Positions 1 to 11,441 of a stretch of 64,000 nucleotides of DNA are shown piece by piece; position 1 is the stretch's first letter, and each line of letters begins with the position of its first letter. A program made the position numbers and the translations under genes. Under the pieces are notes generated by a model that ran no database searches, was not told where the DNA came from, and saw nothing but the letters and a program-made list of their open reading frames with translations. This DNA is from Avena insularis (lineage: Eukaryota; Streptophyta; Magnoliopsida; Poales; Poaceae). The DNA lies in NCBI GenBank assembly GCA_023614405.1, contig CM042689.1, positions 304,397,132-304,461,131 on the forward strand. The letters are read 5' to 3'.

Positions 1-2715
1 GTATTGGCAAGTGATACCATAGTAGAATATTAGTTTCTAGCTTCTATATGAATTTGGCTAATTGTAGCTTAGGCTTGCTTTGCTCAAAATAGGCTTTTCC
101 TATCAGTTGAAAACACTAAGTTTTTGTTTGATGAAAATCACCCAAGGAACCACCAATAGACATTGGTGAACCTTTACCCTTGTTCAACCACAAGTTTTAA
201 CTTAGAAATTGGGATGAGGAGATCCTTGATAGCTTCAATGTCTTGATGCTCAAATTTTCCATTGTCGAGGACACGGCTAAGTACTTAGATATTTTTCCTT
301 CTCGAGAGGTGGTGCACTTTTCCCACAAGACTCGACATGCATCGATACGAGATCTTTCAGAAGCCTTCCCTTAGACCAAATGGACGCATTCCATCCTATC
401 ACGCTACCACCATCTGTCCATTTGACTAAGTTATTGCAACATATATGATCAAGGCAGAGCCCATATGCCATGTGGCTACACTAGAAGCTTCTAAACACTA
501 AGTATCTCAAATCCCTTTGTTCCTGGGTGGCTTTCCACAAGTGAGATACACCAGGGAGGCCATAAAAATGGGCCCTGAGTAACCACTCAACATAAACCAT
601 TATTTCCATTCCACCCAGGTGATTCATTCACTTATTTGTTTTATTAAGCAAAAACATAAGTCAAAGACTTAGCAAAATTTTCATAGCATGTATATAGTCC
701 ACCCTTGTTTGCTAATAGCTAGGCTAAGCATGATATCAACAAGTATCTTAACTTAGAGAATAATTCTACCAAGGCTACAACTACTAGGATTTCCCAAGGC
801 ATAGCATATAGATACTTAGCCAAAATTTCATGCAAGCCCTATACAAAATATGACTAGTGCATAGTCACAAATAATAGGACAAATACATGAAGCACCACTT
901 TACTTGGTAGTTGGGAGAGTAGCAACAATCTTAAAAATCACAATCACCACGAGCACCAAAATCTACACATAAAAAAATAACACCAAATTCACATTCCAAC
1001 ATACAAGCAAAAATATTATGAATGCATGCAAATGCCATGTGATGATTTTCTTAACTAAACAAGACAAGTCAAACAGTACTGAACACAAAATCAACTAAAC
1101 ATAGTCTAAATAAACTTGAATTTGTTTAAAAATCATTTTCCAAATAATTTATATGGCCAAAATAAGACTATAATTTTCTCTGCATAAAAACCCATTTTTA
1201 CATAAACAAAATACAAAACTAAGCCCACAGTAGTGTAGGATTTATTTTATTGAATCCATTGATATATTATTTGTATTTTTTTGGATAATCAGAACAAAAG
1301 TTATGAATTTTATAAGTTTAAATCTCTAATAGATTCAAAAACAGATTTTAAATCTAATTCTCAGATACGTGGACGCTTCTGATTGGTCTGTACCGCTTCG
1401 CGCGGATCGGCCAACGTGGAGCGTTGGATCTAAGTCAGATCCAGTGGCCCAGATCCAAGGATATTGTTTCGCGCTGGATCTAATCTTAGCCCTACGATTT
1501 AGATCTAACGGCGCTAGCTCAAACGACCATAGCCTGGCGGCGCTTGCGACGGCAACGCGGCGGCGCACTGCCAGTGATGCTCCGGCGTCTACAGAGGGGG
1601 TTGGGGTTGTGGTTTGGCTTACCAGACTCGTGGGGTTACGCTGATGCTCAACATGTCGTCGGCGTGGATGGGGACGTGTTGTGGTGGCCGGAGGAGCTCG
1701 TCGGAAGGCTTGCAGGCGTCGGGCATGGCTTGACGAAGACGACGGCGACGCTCTAGGCCTCCATAGGACGAACAATTTGCATCAGTGGCTGCGCAAAGAC
1801 ACGACGCACCTGAGCGTATGATCTAGGAAATAAGGGGCGCTCTGCTCTTACCGTAATTTCTCGTCGGAGATGAGAGTGGCGTCGGGTGCTCTCGGTGGTT
1901 GTCGAAGACGGCGACCTGGGTCAGTATAGGACGAACCAAAGGTAGGGTTAGATGCGCAAGAACCAGAGGATCACGCTCGTGTGGTCGAGAGGCAAAGGCG
2001 CGTGCTAAACTCACCGGAATAGTTCGCTGAGAGCTTCGGGCAGCGGCGTTGCAGCTCGAAATTCTAGCAGCCTGGTGGCGGAGAGAGTGTGCTGGGTGAG
2101 GGGAAAGACTCGCGGTGCGGAGGGTCTTATGTAGGCAGCAGATCGACAAGAAAAGCCTGGGAAATCAAGGGCATTTACGCCGCGCCATCAACGGAGCAAC
2201 GGCAGCGGCGACGAGGTCTGCGGGGCGTGATTTGGGGACGATGATGACATGGCGTGTGGGGTCAGCGCGTTAGGGACTGCCGGTAGGGCTGCGCACGTGA
2301 GAGAGAGAGAAGAGGGGGGAGGTGGCCGGGTGGGATTAGTGGGCTGCTTCTGCTGCTGGGTTGAATAGGTGGCGCCGGCCCTTTTCCTTTTCTTCTCTCT
2401 TTTTCTTTTTCTATTTTGATTTTTAGGAATCAAATTCAAACCAGATTCAAATGGATTTAAATTCAAATCACCTCTAGATTTTTGTAGTGTAAACCTTGTA
2501 ATTTTTTGTCTATAAAACACTACTATTTAGTCAAATGCACTTAGGCAATTTGAAAATAAAATAAAACCTTGCCTTATTGGCATATAAATAATAGGCATAT
2601 AAATGGTTTTATTTTGAATTTTGTTTCGAAATTTTTTGTGCAAACCAAGGATGCTATGAATGAATGAATGAATGAAATGCAAACTTTTACAAATCATGAT
2701 CTTTGGGATGTTACA
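1..2715 (-). mobile_element. Gypsy A-family LTR, right-hand end (left part outside window)
   Basis: The sequence is collinear with the LTR of the Gypsy A element (from about 17975 to 19466, then 26590 to 27861) and ends in the same terminal GATGTTACA. It interrupts the 5' LTR of NA copy 1, whose sequence resumes at 2716. The predicted TSD is ATCTC at 2716-2720; its partner lies left of the window. By comparison with Gypsy A about 325 bp of the LTR start are missing. The orientation matches a minus-strand 5' LTR, but a solo LTR cannot be excluded. It contains a GC-rich block (about 1370-2290) between AT-rich flanks. Short ORFs in that block are not conserved and I treat them as non-coding. Confidence 0.8.
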
Positions 2716-3687
2716 ATCTCCTCCTTGTGCTCTCATGTCTAGATCTTGTGAGGTCCGTTCATGATCAAGATCTCATCTATTTGTAATCATGCATGTTGTG
2801 TTTGCAGGGATCCGATGGATATTGAGGTTACTATGTCATATTGATTAATGGTTTTATCTTATTGATTCTATCATGTCTATGTTGCTTGTGATCTTGCATG
2901 CTCTCCATTATTAGTAGCTATCTTGGACAAGTAGTTGCTAGTGACTCCAAGAGGGGGTATTTATGCTTGATAGTGGGTTCATGCCTCTATTTACCAAGGG
3001 AACTGACAAAAATCTCTTCGATTGTAGATGTGTTGTTGCCACTAGGGAGAAAATAACGGTCTCTTGTTCATGGAAAAAGTGGATTGTTTACCTTACACAC
3101 TTTGCTTAAACCAGTTGTCTGTTGCTTGCAACATAATACTGGAGGGGGTTCGGATGATAACCTGAAGGTGGAATTATAGTCATAGATGAAGTTGGATGGC
3201 GGTCTATGTATATTGTTGTATTGCCCAATCGAATCTCATAGGATCTTTTTGTCTAGTATTGAATTATTATGCCTTGCTCAGTCCTGTCAATTGCCCTGTT
3301 GTAATTTGTTTACCCAGCATGTCATGTTTGTTTGTCTAAGGAGAACACCTCTAGTGAACTATGGACCCCGGTCCAATCTTTACCATTGATACATATTCCA
3401 CTCTTACTGTTTACTTGCTGCAAACCATCATCACCTTCCACACCATACAGTTAATTCTTTGTTACAGCAACCTGTGAGATTGACAACCTTACTGTTAGTT
3501 GGGGCAAAGTCTTGAGTTTGTGTTGTGCAGGTTTCCATGTTGTTTGCAACACTTTGAGACGTTTCCTTACTCCTACTGGTTCGATGACCTTGGTTTCTTA
3601 CTGAGGGAAGACTTGCTGCTATGCTGCATCATACCTTGATCTTGGGGTTTCCCGACGAAGTGCTCCCACATCAACACATCGCCATCA
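2716..3687 (+). repeat. 5' LTR remnant of NA element copy 1
   Basis: This is the 3' two-thirds of a TGATACGTC-type LTR, matching the copy 1 3' LTR (7716-15435, interrupted) and, in reverse complement, the LTRs of copies 2 and 3. It ends in CATCA at 3687, ten bases before a tRNA-Asp-type primer-binding site. The first roughly 570 bp lie left of the inserted Gypsy A-family LTR, outside the window. Confidence 0.85.
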
Positions 3688-3697
3688 ATAAGTTTTC

Positions 3698-3715
3698 TGG
3701 CGCTGTTGCCGGGGA
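3698..3715 (+). promoter_or_regulatory. Primer-binding site, tRNA-Asp type (NA copy 1)
   Basis: TGGCGCTGTTGCCGGGGA differs by one base from the TGGCGCCGTTGCCGGGGA site typical of plant Athila/Tat-clade Gypsy elements. Its position just after the LTR end fixes the element as plus-strand. Confidence 0.85.
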
Positions 3716-3939
3716 GGCTAAGGACGTCTTCACAAGGGGAGTCCTCCTCAACCTTTCTCTTTACTTTGTTTTTAGTTTGCTTAGTTTCTTTTGCTTGGTT
3801 TTGTTTGCCTATTTTTATCAAAAACTCCAAAAAAAATAGTCTAGTTTGGTTTGCTTTCTCTTATAAAAACACAAAAAAAAATTAGTTCCTGCTCTAGTTG
3901 ATGGTCTGTTATTGCCTTGCTTTGTCATGCTTTTTATCA

Positions 3940-5003
3940 ATGGATGGTTTCTTTGAAACTAGTTCTTATTGGCAAGGTGGGTTCACGGAAGAACAAAATA
4001 ATTATTATAAGGAACACTGTTTGTCACAAAAAGGGAAACACCTATGGGAAAAAATTGATAAATTGAATACTATTGCTAGAGGGGTGTGCTCTACTTATAA
4101 TGTTACTTATTGCTTTGATAAATCTTGTTGCTGTAGGAGGTATAAACACCTACCTTTTCAATCTGAGTATAATGATAATGTTACCATATCTTCTTATGTT
4201 AAATGAAATTATGACTTTTATGATGTGGAACAAATTGAAGAGTTTATTGCCTTCAAGGGTGCATTTGAACTTGCCAGTTTGCTTGAAAATACTGATGATG
4301 CACCTTATGAATATGAGGTTTATGAGATACTTAATTTTGCTTTGACAATTACAAGGAATAAAATGGCTATAGTATTGAATATTTTAATAGGTTTTTTCCA
4401 CAAATGTAAGAGACTAATGCCTTGCAGGAGCCTATGGAAGAAGAAATTGTTGAAACTGGAAGCTCATTAGATGAAAAAGAGGAGGTGAGTGGTGAACAAA
4501 AGGAGGAAGAATGGATTATCTACCCATGCCTACCTTCTAATGATAGTAACTCTTTATCTCTTACATTATTTGATTGTCCCCCATGCTTACCAAAGGAGGG
4601 TGAATGTTATGTTCCTGTGGATCCTTTTGAAATATCTACATTGGGTAAAACCTGTGAAGGTTTTAATCCCACTATTTTTGAGCTTCATAGAAATTATGTG
4701 TTTGTAGATCATGAAAATCATGCTTTATGTGATAGCTATATTGTTGAGTTTATTCATGAGGCTACTGAAAATTATTATGAGAGAGGAAAATATGGTTGTA
4801 GAAGTTTTCATGGTACTGAAACACCTCTCTATGTGCTGAAAGTTTTGAAGTTACTCTTGTTTTATCTTCCTATGCCTGTCACTTTGTTATTTCTGAATTT
4901 ATTTTCATACAAGATTCCTATGCATATAAAGAGGGTTAGACTTAAATGTGTTTTGCACTTGCTTCTTGATGCTCTATTTTACTTCAATTCATATTTCTTA
5001 TGA
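3940..5003 (+). pseudogene. NA-element ORF, copy 1 (unknown protein, broken)
   Basis: I do not recognise this protein and it has no gag, protease, RT or integrase motif. The frame opens with the conserved MDGFFETSSYWQGG segment (ATG 3940; an upstream ATG at 3901 would add a hydrophobic CYCLALSCFLS stretch). A Cys-rich patch (CCCRRYKHLPF), an acidic stretch near SSLDEKEE and a Leu/Phe-rich C-terminal region follow. Compared with copy 3 it has a TGA after SSYVK (about 4204), a one-base loss near 4333 that throws the frame, further stops before 4422 and an in-frame loss of about 55 codons after the EISTLGKTC segment. The reading frame recovers from 4422 to 5003. It is clearly homologous to the minus-strand copies at 23808-24823 and 28670-29929. 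Family membership is certain; function is unknown. Confidence 0.7.
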
Positions 5004-7700
5004 GAGCATCTTCTCTAATTATCATGCCTAACTTAAAGGCGTCAAAGAAAATACTTGTTGGGAGACAACCCAAGAGTTTTGTTGAGTCTTAGAAGTTATT
5101 ACTTCAGTAATGACCTCTCCTTATTATTTTTGTTTGCTTTTTGTGCCAAGAATGACTTCTAATGAGAGGGAAGTAAGATTTGGGGAGTTGCTGTCCCGAA
5201 ACAGATTTTTGTCCTCCACCATAAAAATTCGTGAGGAGTCTCTATAAGTCGGATTAAGCTGAAAATTTATGAATAAATCTCCCAGTATGTTAGCTAACTT
5301 TATTTAGTTCAACACTTTTTTATTTGATCAACAAAAGGTCTTCGCAAAAATCGGATTCTACCTGATGGTCTGTTTTTGACAGATTTCTGTCATTATTTGC
5401 ATTTGCTTCTTATTGATTCTTTTTTGGGTTCTTTTTGGGAAATTGAGCTTTTTGAAGGAGTTGCTACAGTATCTTTTGTATTTAGTGAAAAGTTTTTATG
5501 TTCCAAAGCTAAACCCAATGGTCTATTATCTTTTGAATACACTAATGCTACTAATGAAGATTGTGTGAAGTTTTGTATGAAGGAAAATTTCAGGTGTAGA
5601 GAGAGAATGATGTAATGAAATGAAGAATGGACAAAAGCTCAAGATTGGGGATGCCACCCCGGTGTCAACCCAATAAATATCCAAGAGGTACAAGCGTCAA
5701 ATCTTGGGGATGCCCAAGGCATCCCCTTCTTCATCAATAAAAAGCTCAGGTCTTTCTAGACACTTCGTTTTTATTGTTTCATGCACTGTTGTGTTGTTCT
5801 TGGAGCGTCTTAGTTTTTGTTTGCTTTGCTTAGTTATTTAGTTTGCTTGAATAAAGTAGTTTGGACCCCCGTTCTTGCTGTGTTGTTTCAAATAAGTTGA
5901 TTGGTGTTGGAAAGGAGTAGAAAGTTCTTGCTTGAAAGTGCAAGAGGAGCTTGCATTGACTGTGACTTAGACTTTTGCATGACATGCTAGGTGTTGTTTT
6001 GACCTTATGCTTAGTTATTATTGTTGTAGCATGTCTTGTTCCAAACAATTGGGGTTATTTAGTGTGTCTTGAAGGAACCATGTGTTGTTTTAGCATGCAA
6101 AAGCATAGTATTGTGGTATTCTCCTTTGATGTTTTGTTTGGGTTGTCTTGGCACATGCTCACACCATGTAATGACTATGAACAAGTCACCATAGCTCTAT
6201 TATCATTTAGTCCTTGACTTGTAGTACCACTCTATGCCTTGATTAGTAATGTTTTGTCGCTCTACATGATTATGGCCATTATTGCTCTCTTAGTTGGTTG
6301 CTCCCAGTCTTTTGCTAGCCTCCACTTGTATGAGTAAGCTCTACTCATGCTTCCAACTCCCAAGAAACCAAGTTATTCCAAAGTGACCACTATAAACTCC
6401 TATGCATGGTGTGTTACACCATTCCAAGTATATTCTTGTTTTCATCTATCTTCCAATTAAAAAGTATTTTGTTATGTGAAAACTTAGTGATTAAAGCCCT
6501 CATGAACTTGATGGCACACTTTATATTTCTTGCCCCTAATAAACTTGAACCATTGTGTCATCTAAGTTGTATATGCTTGCACTTATATGTTGGAATTAGT
6601 AGAACCATGTTGTCATGGGTAACGTTTTCAACATTGCACTTGTACTTTGTACACAGTTGATATCATGATATTTTGTCTATGGATGTCGCCGGTGTGAAAT
6701 AAAGAGGGAGCTTGTAAGTCCATAGAGTTATGTATTTTGTGTTAGAGAAACGCCTGGGCCACTAGCCTAAGCCATGCCTAATCATGGTGAAAACTTGCAG
6801 CATCACCATAATGAGCAATCTATGAAGCATCCTCAATAAAAATCTATGCACATAGTAAATAAAAAGATCGTTGAGATGCTCATTATCTGCTTGCCTTGTC
6901 ATTTTGGTTATGAGATAGCTCCTGTACCATGTGCAAGGGGTACCCCGTTGGCGGTTCTCTATGATACACATGTACTTACTATGACAAGAGCTAACAGGTG
7001 ACCAAAGTTGAGTAGCATGAGGTGCGGCCCTTGTATTCAAGGGACATGAGATTGCCAACTTAAACTTTGTCAAGAATATACTCCACAGTTTGTTCACTTT
7101 AACCTTAATCACTTCAAGATGCTTATGATAGGGGCAATGAGGGTTGAAAGCTAACAAGTAGCATAATTTTTGGAGGCTCTTTTGAAACTTGAAATCCCTG
7201 CTTCCCTTTATGAAGGGCCTTTCTTCCACTATTATATTGAATCTCCACCTTCTACCTTTAGGCAGCAGTTAAGAGAGCATAGTTTTCATTCTTAGTTCTA
7301 TGTGCAGTGTCCCAAAACTTATTGATTGATGCATATTGTTGATATTGCTTGTTCTTGTGCTATTTGTATCTAGTCACTCTTATGAACTTTGAAGGTGTCC
7401 TATGCATATATTTGCTACTCTACGAGGGACAAGCTGAGTGCCACTATGCCATGTTTTCTGTATGTGAAACAAACAGATGTTTTTCAATGCATGTTATTCA
7501 TGATCTTTGTTTGTAGCCTTTCATGTTGCATGCATAGTTACTTTGTCTTATTTTTAGAACTCCATCTTTCATGCACATGTTTAGAGTTCTTGGATCGCAG
7601 CTTTCAATGCTTGCAAATGGTTTGATCTTGGTTTTGATGGTGCATGTCACCTCAAAAATTTATCTTTTATCACTTACCTACTCGAGGAAGAGCAGGAGTT
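5004..7700 (+). other. Long 3' non-coding internal region of NA copy 1
   Basis: There is no coding sequence here that is shared with the other copies. It aligns with the 3' internal region of copy 2 (reverse complement of about 21039-23800) and partly with that of the Athila-like element E. A block at 6741-6960, from GTTAGAGAAACGCC to GGGGTACCCCGTTGG, is shared by all three and includes near-complementary arms at 6810-6821 and 6874-6884. Short ORFs are not conserved and are ignored. Confidence 0.6.
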
Positions 7701-7715
7701 AAGCTTGGGGATGCT
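7701..7715 (+). promoter_or_regulatory. Polypurine tract, NA copy 1
   Basis: AAGCTTGGGGATGCT directly precedes the TG of the 3' LTR. The equivalents are the reverse complement of 21024-21038 in copy 2 and 39005-39019 in element E. Confidence 0.75.
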
Positions 7716-8891
7716 TGATACGTCGGAAACGTATCTATAATTTTTTATGTTCCATGCTTGTTTAGTATCTACTTTGCTTTGCTTTGTCCACACTTTGAGG
7801 TGTTTTTTACATGTTTTCTCATACTAACCTATTAACAAGTTGCCATAGTGCCAGTTGCATGTTTTCTGTTGTTTTTGGTTCCAGAAAAGCTAGTAAGGAA
7901 ATATTCTCGGAATTGGACGGGACAAAAGCCAAAGTCAATATTTTATCGAGGAGAACACGGAGTCCAGAGGAGAGACGGAGGGGTACCACAGGGTGGCCAC
8001 ACCCCCCCAGGCGCGGCCTAGGGTGGACCCACGCCTGGGCAGGGTGTGGGCCCCCTGGACGCCTCCCAGCCTCGCCTCTTCGCCTATAAGAAGCCCCCGA
8101 TGCCGAAACCCTAAGCACCCGATCAATATTCCAGGAAACTGTCTGTAGCCGCCGTCACCATCGTACCTAGATCGGGGGGATATGAAGCTCTTCCCAGCAC
8201 CTTGCCGGAGGGGAGATCATCCCGGAGGCCTTCTTCTTCATCATGCCATCCTCCGGTATGAAGCGTGAGTAGTTCCACCTTGGACTACGGGTCCATGTAG
8301 TAGCTAGATGGTTGTATCTCCTCCTTGTGCTTTCATGTCTAAATCTTGTGAGCTCCATTCATGATCAAGATCTCATATATTTGTAATCATGTATGTTGTG
8401 TTTGCGGCGATCCGGTGGATATTGATGTTACTATGTCAGATTGATTAATGGTTTTGTCTTGCATGCTCTCCGTTGTTAGTAGCTATCTTGGCCAAGTAGT
8501 TGCTAGTGACTCCAAGAGGGGGTATTTATGCTCGATAGTGGGTTCATGCTTCTATTTACCAAGGGAAGTGACAGAAATCTCTTCGGTTGTAGATGTGTTG
8601 TTGCCACTAGGAAGAAAACAACGGTCTCTTATTCATGGAACAAGTGGATTTTTTATCTTACACACTTTGCTTAAAGCAGTTGTTTGTTGCTTGCAACTTA
8701 ATACTGGAGGGGGTTCGGTTGATAATCTAAAGGTGGACTTCTAGTCATAGATGCAGTTGGATGGCGGTCTATGTATATTTTTGTATTGCCCAATCGAATC
8801 TCATAGGATCTTTTTGTCTAGTATTGCATTGTTATGCCTTGCTTAGTCCTGTCAATTTCCCTGCTGTAATTTGTTTACCCAGCATGCCCTG

Positions 8892-9534
8892 TGTAACACC
8901 ACGGTTCTGATAAGACCGTGGTTTCTATGTGACATGCCAATCCCTAGATCGGTTCATTGGCCCACAATAGAATAAGATGAATAACATAGCAAAATATCCG
9001 TGTATCATGAATAACGAAGATCCAGAGTACCATTATTACAATAAAAGCTTAGCCCACGGCTAGCTCAAATTATTCAGGTAGCAACATAAACTAAGTAAAT
9101 TCTCCATTCTTCAAATTGCCCACAAGTGAACAAGTGCCGAGTGGAGTACCGTGGCCTATATCGATTACTCAGAATCGGAATAACCTGCAACATGAAACGT
9201 AGCAGCCCCGAAGGGTCAATACATGGAATGTATGGCAAGTAGAGCTAGTAAAGGAGACAATAGTACTAACATCTACATGCATATTTGGCAAGTGGAGCTG
9301 TGTCTGGCTTGCATTTGCAAATACCTTTGTCCTACTTTCGTAAACAGTTTTTGATTTTCTTTGAAAAGATCCCAATTAAGTTAACCCAGCAATATTAAAA
9401 CAATTATGAAATTAGAATGAGCGAGAAACATGTCATGGAATCAATATCAAGCAACTCAGATGTCCATAACCGGGGACACGGCTAATCGATTAGATTATAC
9501 ACCCTGCAGGGGTTAGTACACTTTACCCATGTGA
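8892..9534 (-). repeat. 3' LTR remnant of Gypsy B
   Basis: Nearly identical to 12600-13242 up to CTTTACCCATGTGA, after which the two copies diverge abruptly: this one runs straight into protease coding sequence. Only the distal (R-U5) end of the minus-strand LTR is kept. Confidence 0.85.
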
Positions 9535-10824
9535 TTCCAACACTACTAGATGTGCAATGAAGTTGTGTGTTCCAATCCTCACAGTTAAATTGCGGCATCC
9601 TGCGCTAGCTATCATATCTCCTCCAGGTGAACTCACTCTAATAGACCCTTTCATAGACTCAGTAGGTAGCTTATACTTATCCACAAATGCCCTTGATATG
9701 AATGAATGCGATGCACCAGTATCGAAAAGTATAAGTGCAGGGTAAGTGTTGATTGGAAACTTACCAATCACAAGGTCAAGCTCATATGGAATCTCCTCCA
9801 CATTCATGTGGTTCACTGTGGCCTTCTCGTTGTTGGTCGGCTTCAGTCCTTTCCTCTCCGGATAGTTGTCAGCATAGTGTCCCTCCTGTTTACACTTGAA
9901 GCACGTCACCTCACTCAGATCCTTCTTCACAAAGCTGCGATCACGGTTGCGGTCATGTCCACCGTGTCCTCCAGAGTGGTGAGAGTGTCCTCCCTTGTGG
10001 TTGTGGTGGTTGCTCTTGTGGTTTTCATGGCGATGTCCATCGCCTCCATGGTGGTGGCGGTCATGGCTCCCATGGTCACTCCCTCCATGCTTGGAGTATC
10101 CATCATAGGAAGTGCGAGACTTGTGGTGTGAACCAGAGTGGTGATTGTTGCTCTTTCTCTTGCGGTTCTCCACCTGCTTGTGCTTTTTTCCAAGATCCTG
10201 GCCTTGTCCATAAGCTCCTGGAAAGTGGGGCAATAAACCACCAGTAGCTGCACTGAAAGTTCATCACCGAGGCCATCCAGGAATCTCTCCCTCCTTTTTG
10301 CATCAGTGTCAACATCCTCAGGTGCATAACGGGACAGGTTGTTGAACTCCTCAATGTACTCGGCCACGGTGCGATTGGTTTGGCGCAAGTTGCGGAACTC
10401 CTTCCTCTTCAGGCTCAGAACTCCTGAAGACACGTGGTTGGTCCTGAAACCTTCCTCAAACATTGCCCAAGTCACAGTATCCAACGGGTGGGTGATCTGA
10501 AAAGTGTCCCACCAAGAAGCGGCTGGTCCCTCCAGTAGGTGAGCGGCAAACCTCACCTTCTCAGCATCGGCATCCAGTTACCAGATCCTTGTTGACTGAA
10601 TGCAACCAGTCGAGAGCAACCATTGGTTCCGTTGCAGTAGAGAACTTAGCTGGCCTTAGCCTCAGAAATCTTGTGAGAGCATCTCCCTGAGGCTGATTGT
10701 TTCCATTGTTGTTGTTGTTGTTGTTGTTGTTCTGAGTTGCCATGAACTGAGTCATCACTTGGGTCAGCTGTGCCTGAGCTGCCATGAGCTGCTCCAACTC
10801 AGTGGGTTGACGGCGCGGAGGCAT
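9535..10824 (-). pseudogene. Gypsy B gag-protease, frameshifted
   Basis: Gag forms the capsid-like particle of Ty3/Gypsy elements. The frame starts at ATG 10824 (MPPRRQPTELEQLMAAQAQL), followed by a poly-Asn run and LRPAKFSTATEPM. A frameshift near 10560 leads to the gag core (HLLEGPAASWWDTF, then EYIEEFNNLSRYAP). A second frameshift near 10190, at a run of T, leads to a His-rich linker, a zinc knuckle (CFKCKQEGHYADNY) and an aspartic protease start with LFDTGASHSFIS. The knuckle's last Cys is Tyr. The sequence ends at LESHG, where the deletion joins it to the 3' LTR, so RT and integrase are absent. Identification as gag-PR is firm; the Tekay/Del assignment is moderate. Confidence 0.88.
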
Positions 10825-11441
10825 CTGCGGTTCAGCACAGGTAAGTTTAGAAAGAATCAACTACGATAATAGGATTCTACCCATGCATATGATCAAACAA
10901 CAACAAACAATAGCAGACAATCACAAGCAAGCACCACATCAACAAACAAGTGATCCAGCAACATCCCAGGGGTTATCCTAGCAGTATATACCTACTGAAA
11001 TAGTTTTACAAGAGTTGGCAATGGTTAACTAAACAGTTGATCAACTAAACAACAAAAACAGCAATCTGCCAGAACAGTCCAGCAGCGTTCAGGAATTTTT
11101 CCGCCTGACTTAAACTCGTCAGAAAATTTAGCTGATTTTTGCACATATAGTACAGAGAGTTTCGCATCAGCCCAATGTTTTTCAGATTTTTCCCAGTTAC
11201 CAGAAAAATATGAAAAATCGTACAGTACTGCTGTATCAGCAGAAAACTATTGCGAAAATAACACAGATAGTAACCAAAATTGCCATAACTCTTTCATAAA
11301 ATTCGCACAAATAATTCCTGGGATATTGGAGTACACAAATAAGCAACTAATCACTCTTAAACTAACACGAACTAAGGTTCACATCGATCGAGACTAATCC
11401 TAACGAATTTGCCTAACGTGGACTAATTGGTGGACTTCTAT

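Noticed and set aside
1335..2520. Short ORFs with Arg/Pro/Ser-rich products
   Set aside because: They lie inside the Gypsy A-family LTR and do not correspond to conserved frames in the copy at 26590-27600.
10690..10740. TTG/GTT triplet microsatellite
   Set aside because: It is the poly-Asn coding run of gag on the minus strand, present also in Gypsy A (15550-15585), so it is not an independent repeat feature.
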